Origin: Pelagivirga sediminicola
GTDB lineage: Bacteria > Pseudomonadota > Alphaproteobacteria > Rhodobacterales > Rhodobacteraceae
Length of the DNA: 64,000 nt
Direction of reading: 5' to 3'
Assembly (NCBI RefSeq): GCF_003072125.1
Contig: NZ_QCYH01000009.1
Location: 1 to 64,000, forward strand
Below, in pieces: positions 63,948 to 64,000 of the stretch (position 1 is the stretch's first letter; every line of letters begins with the position of its first letter). Below the pieces are notes generated by a model, which was given only the letters and a program-made list of their open reading frames with translations, searched no databases and was not told the origin of the DNA. The translations under genes and the position numbers were made by a program.

Positions 63948-64000
63948 ATGCATATCGAGTTCCGGCACCTGCGCACGATCCGCGCGATTCACGCCGCCGG
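63948..64000 (+). CDS. metR: LysR-family regulator, probably MetR (partial, cut by window end)
   Basis: Only 17 codons are visible: MHIEFRHLRTIRAIHAAG, the N-terminal helix of a LysR helix-turn-helix, matching the usual start of MetR. Divergent position to metF supports the call. It would activate met genes in response to homocysteine. The rest lies beyond the window. Confidence 0.7.
   Translation, partial: MHIEFRHLRTIRAIHAA

Overview
The window looks like chromosome from a marine or soil Rhodobacteraceae (Roseobacter-group) alphaproteobacterium. This rests on high GC with strong G/C third positions, four-base ATGA start/stop overlaps throughout, the fused MrpA-MrpB antiporter, a ctaD gene separate from the other aa3-oxidase genes, the H-NOX/HNOBA-GGDEF pair, and the gene content (DUF3572, DUF983, DUF2061, DUF4153, MttB-like, DUF1989). 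Most of it is ordinary core chromosome. No CRISPR array, rRNA, intact insertion sequence or prophage was seen. There is one tRNA, tRNA-Leu(GAG).

Layout. 1-3.8 kb (minus strand): remnant of an isoquinoline-oxidoreductase-type molybdenum hydroxylase operon. The cytochrome c and [2Fe-2S] genes are intact, but the molybdopterin gene has lost its 5' half and abuts the first ~70 codons of a LysR gene, as a simple deletion would leave. 3.9-9.8 kb: complete Mrp/Pha Na+(K+)/H+ antiporter operon, AB-C-D-E-F-G. 10-11.7 kb: H-NOX nitric-oxide sensor with a diguanylate cyclase. 11.7-13.5 kb: DUF4153 membrane protein. 13.66-16.9 kb: TPP riboswitch followed by a thiamine-pyrimidine salvage operon (thiY-tenA-thiZ-thiX). 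17-20.6 kb (minus): DUF3572-HAD-EamA-MttB-like operon. 20.7-22.1 kb: PleD-like cyclase with a dead receiver. 22.2-26.4 kb: DUF983, NUDIX, fatty acid desaturase, DUF2061, an XRE regulator with a palindromic operator, and an aldo/keto reductase. 26.5-31.7 kb: smpB, sseA and three PLP aminotransferases. 31.8-34.5 kb: tyrosine phosphatase, a variant GAPDH and a secreted protein of unknown function. 34.7-37.3 kb: panBC, tRNA-Leu, lipB.

37.4-42.3 kb: HdeA-like acidic secreted protein, ctaD with an FNR-type site and a strong terminator, a leishmanolysin-like protease, a cupin/DUF1989 pair and a small membrane protein. 42.5-49.2 kb: rod-shape and elongasome operon mreB-mreC-mreD-mrdA-mrdB followed by ghrA. 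49.2-52.1 kb: SseB-like protein, FeS uracil-DNA glycosylase, and an ArsR regulator with its metal-efflux permease. 52.3-56.1 kb: capsule export kpsT-kpsE (no kpsM here) and a phosphomannomutase. 56.2-64 kb: SF1 helicase, valS, an HD-domain diiron-oxygenase-like protein, a DUF2235 hydrolase, metF and the start of a divergent metR.

The most interesting leads are the H-NOX lacking the usual YxSxR motif beside an HNOBA-GGDEF cyclase, the MttB-like methyltransferase in an operon with a DMT exporter, the HD-domain protein with a PhnZ/TmpB-like metal-ligand set, the palindromic operator at a probably leaderless XRE gene, the orphan DUF1989/cupin pair, and a family of dispersed inverted repeats at gene ends. 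All function calls come from reading translated sequence by eye. No database search was run.
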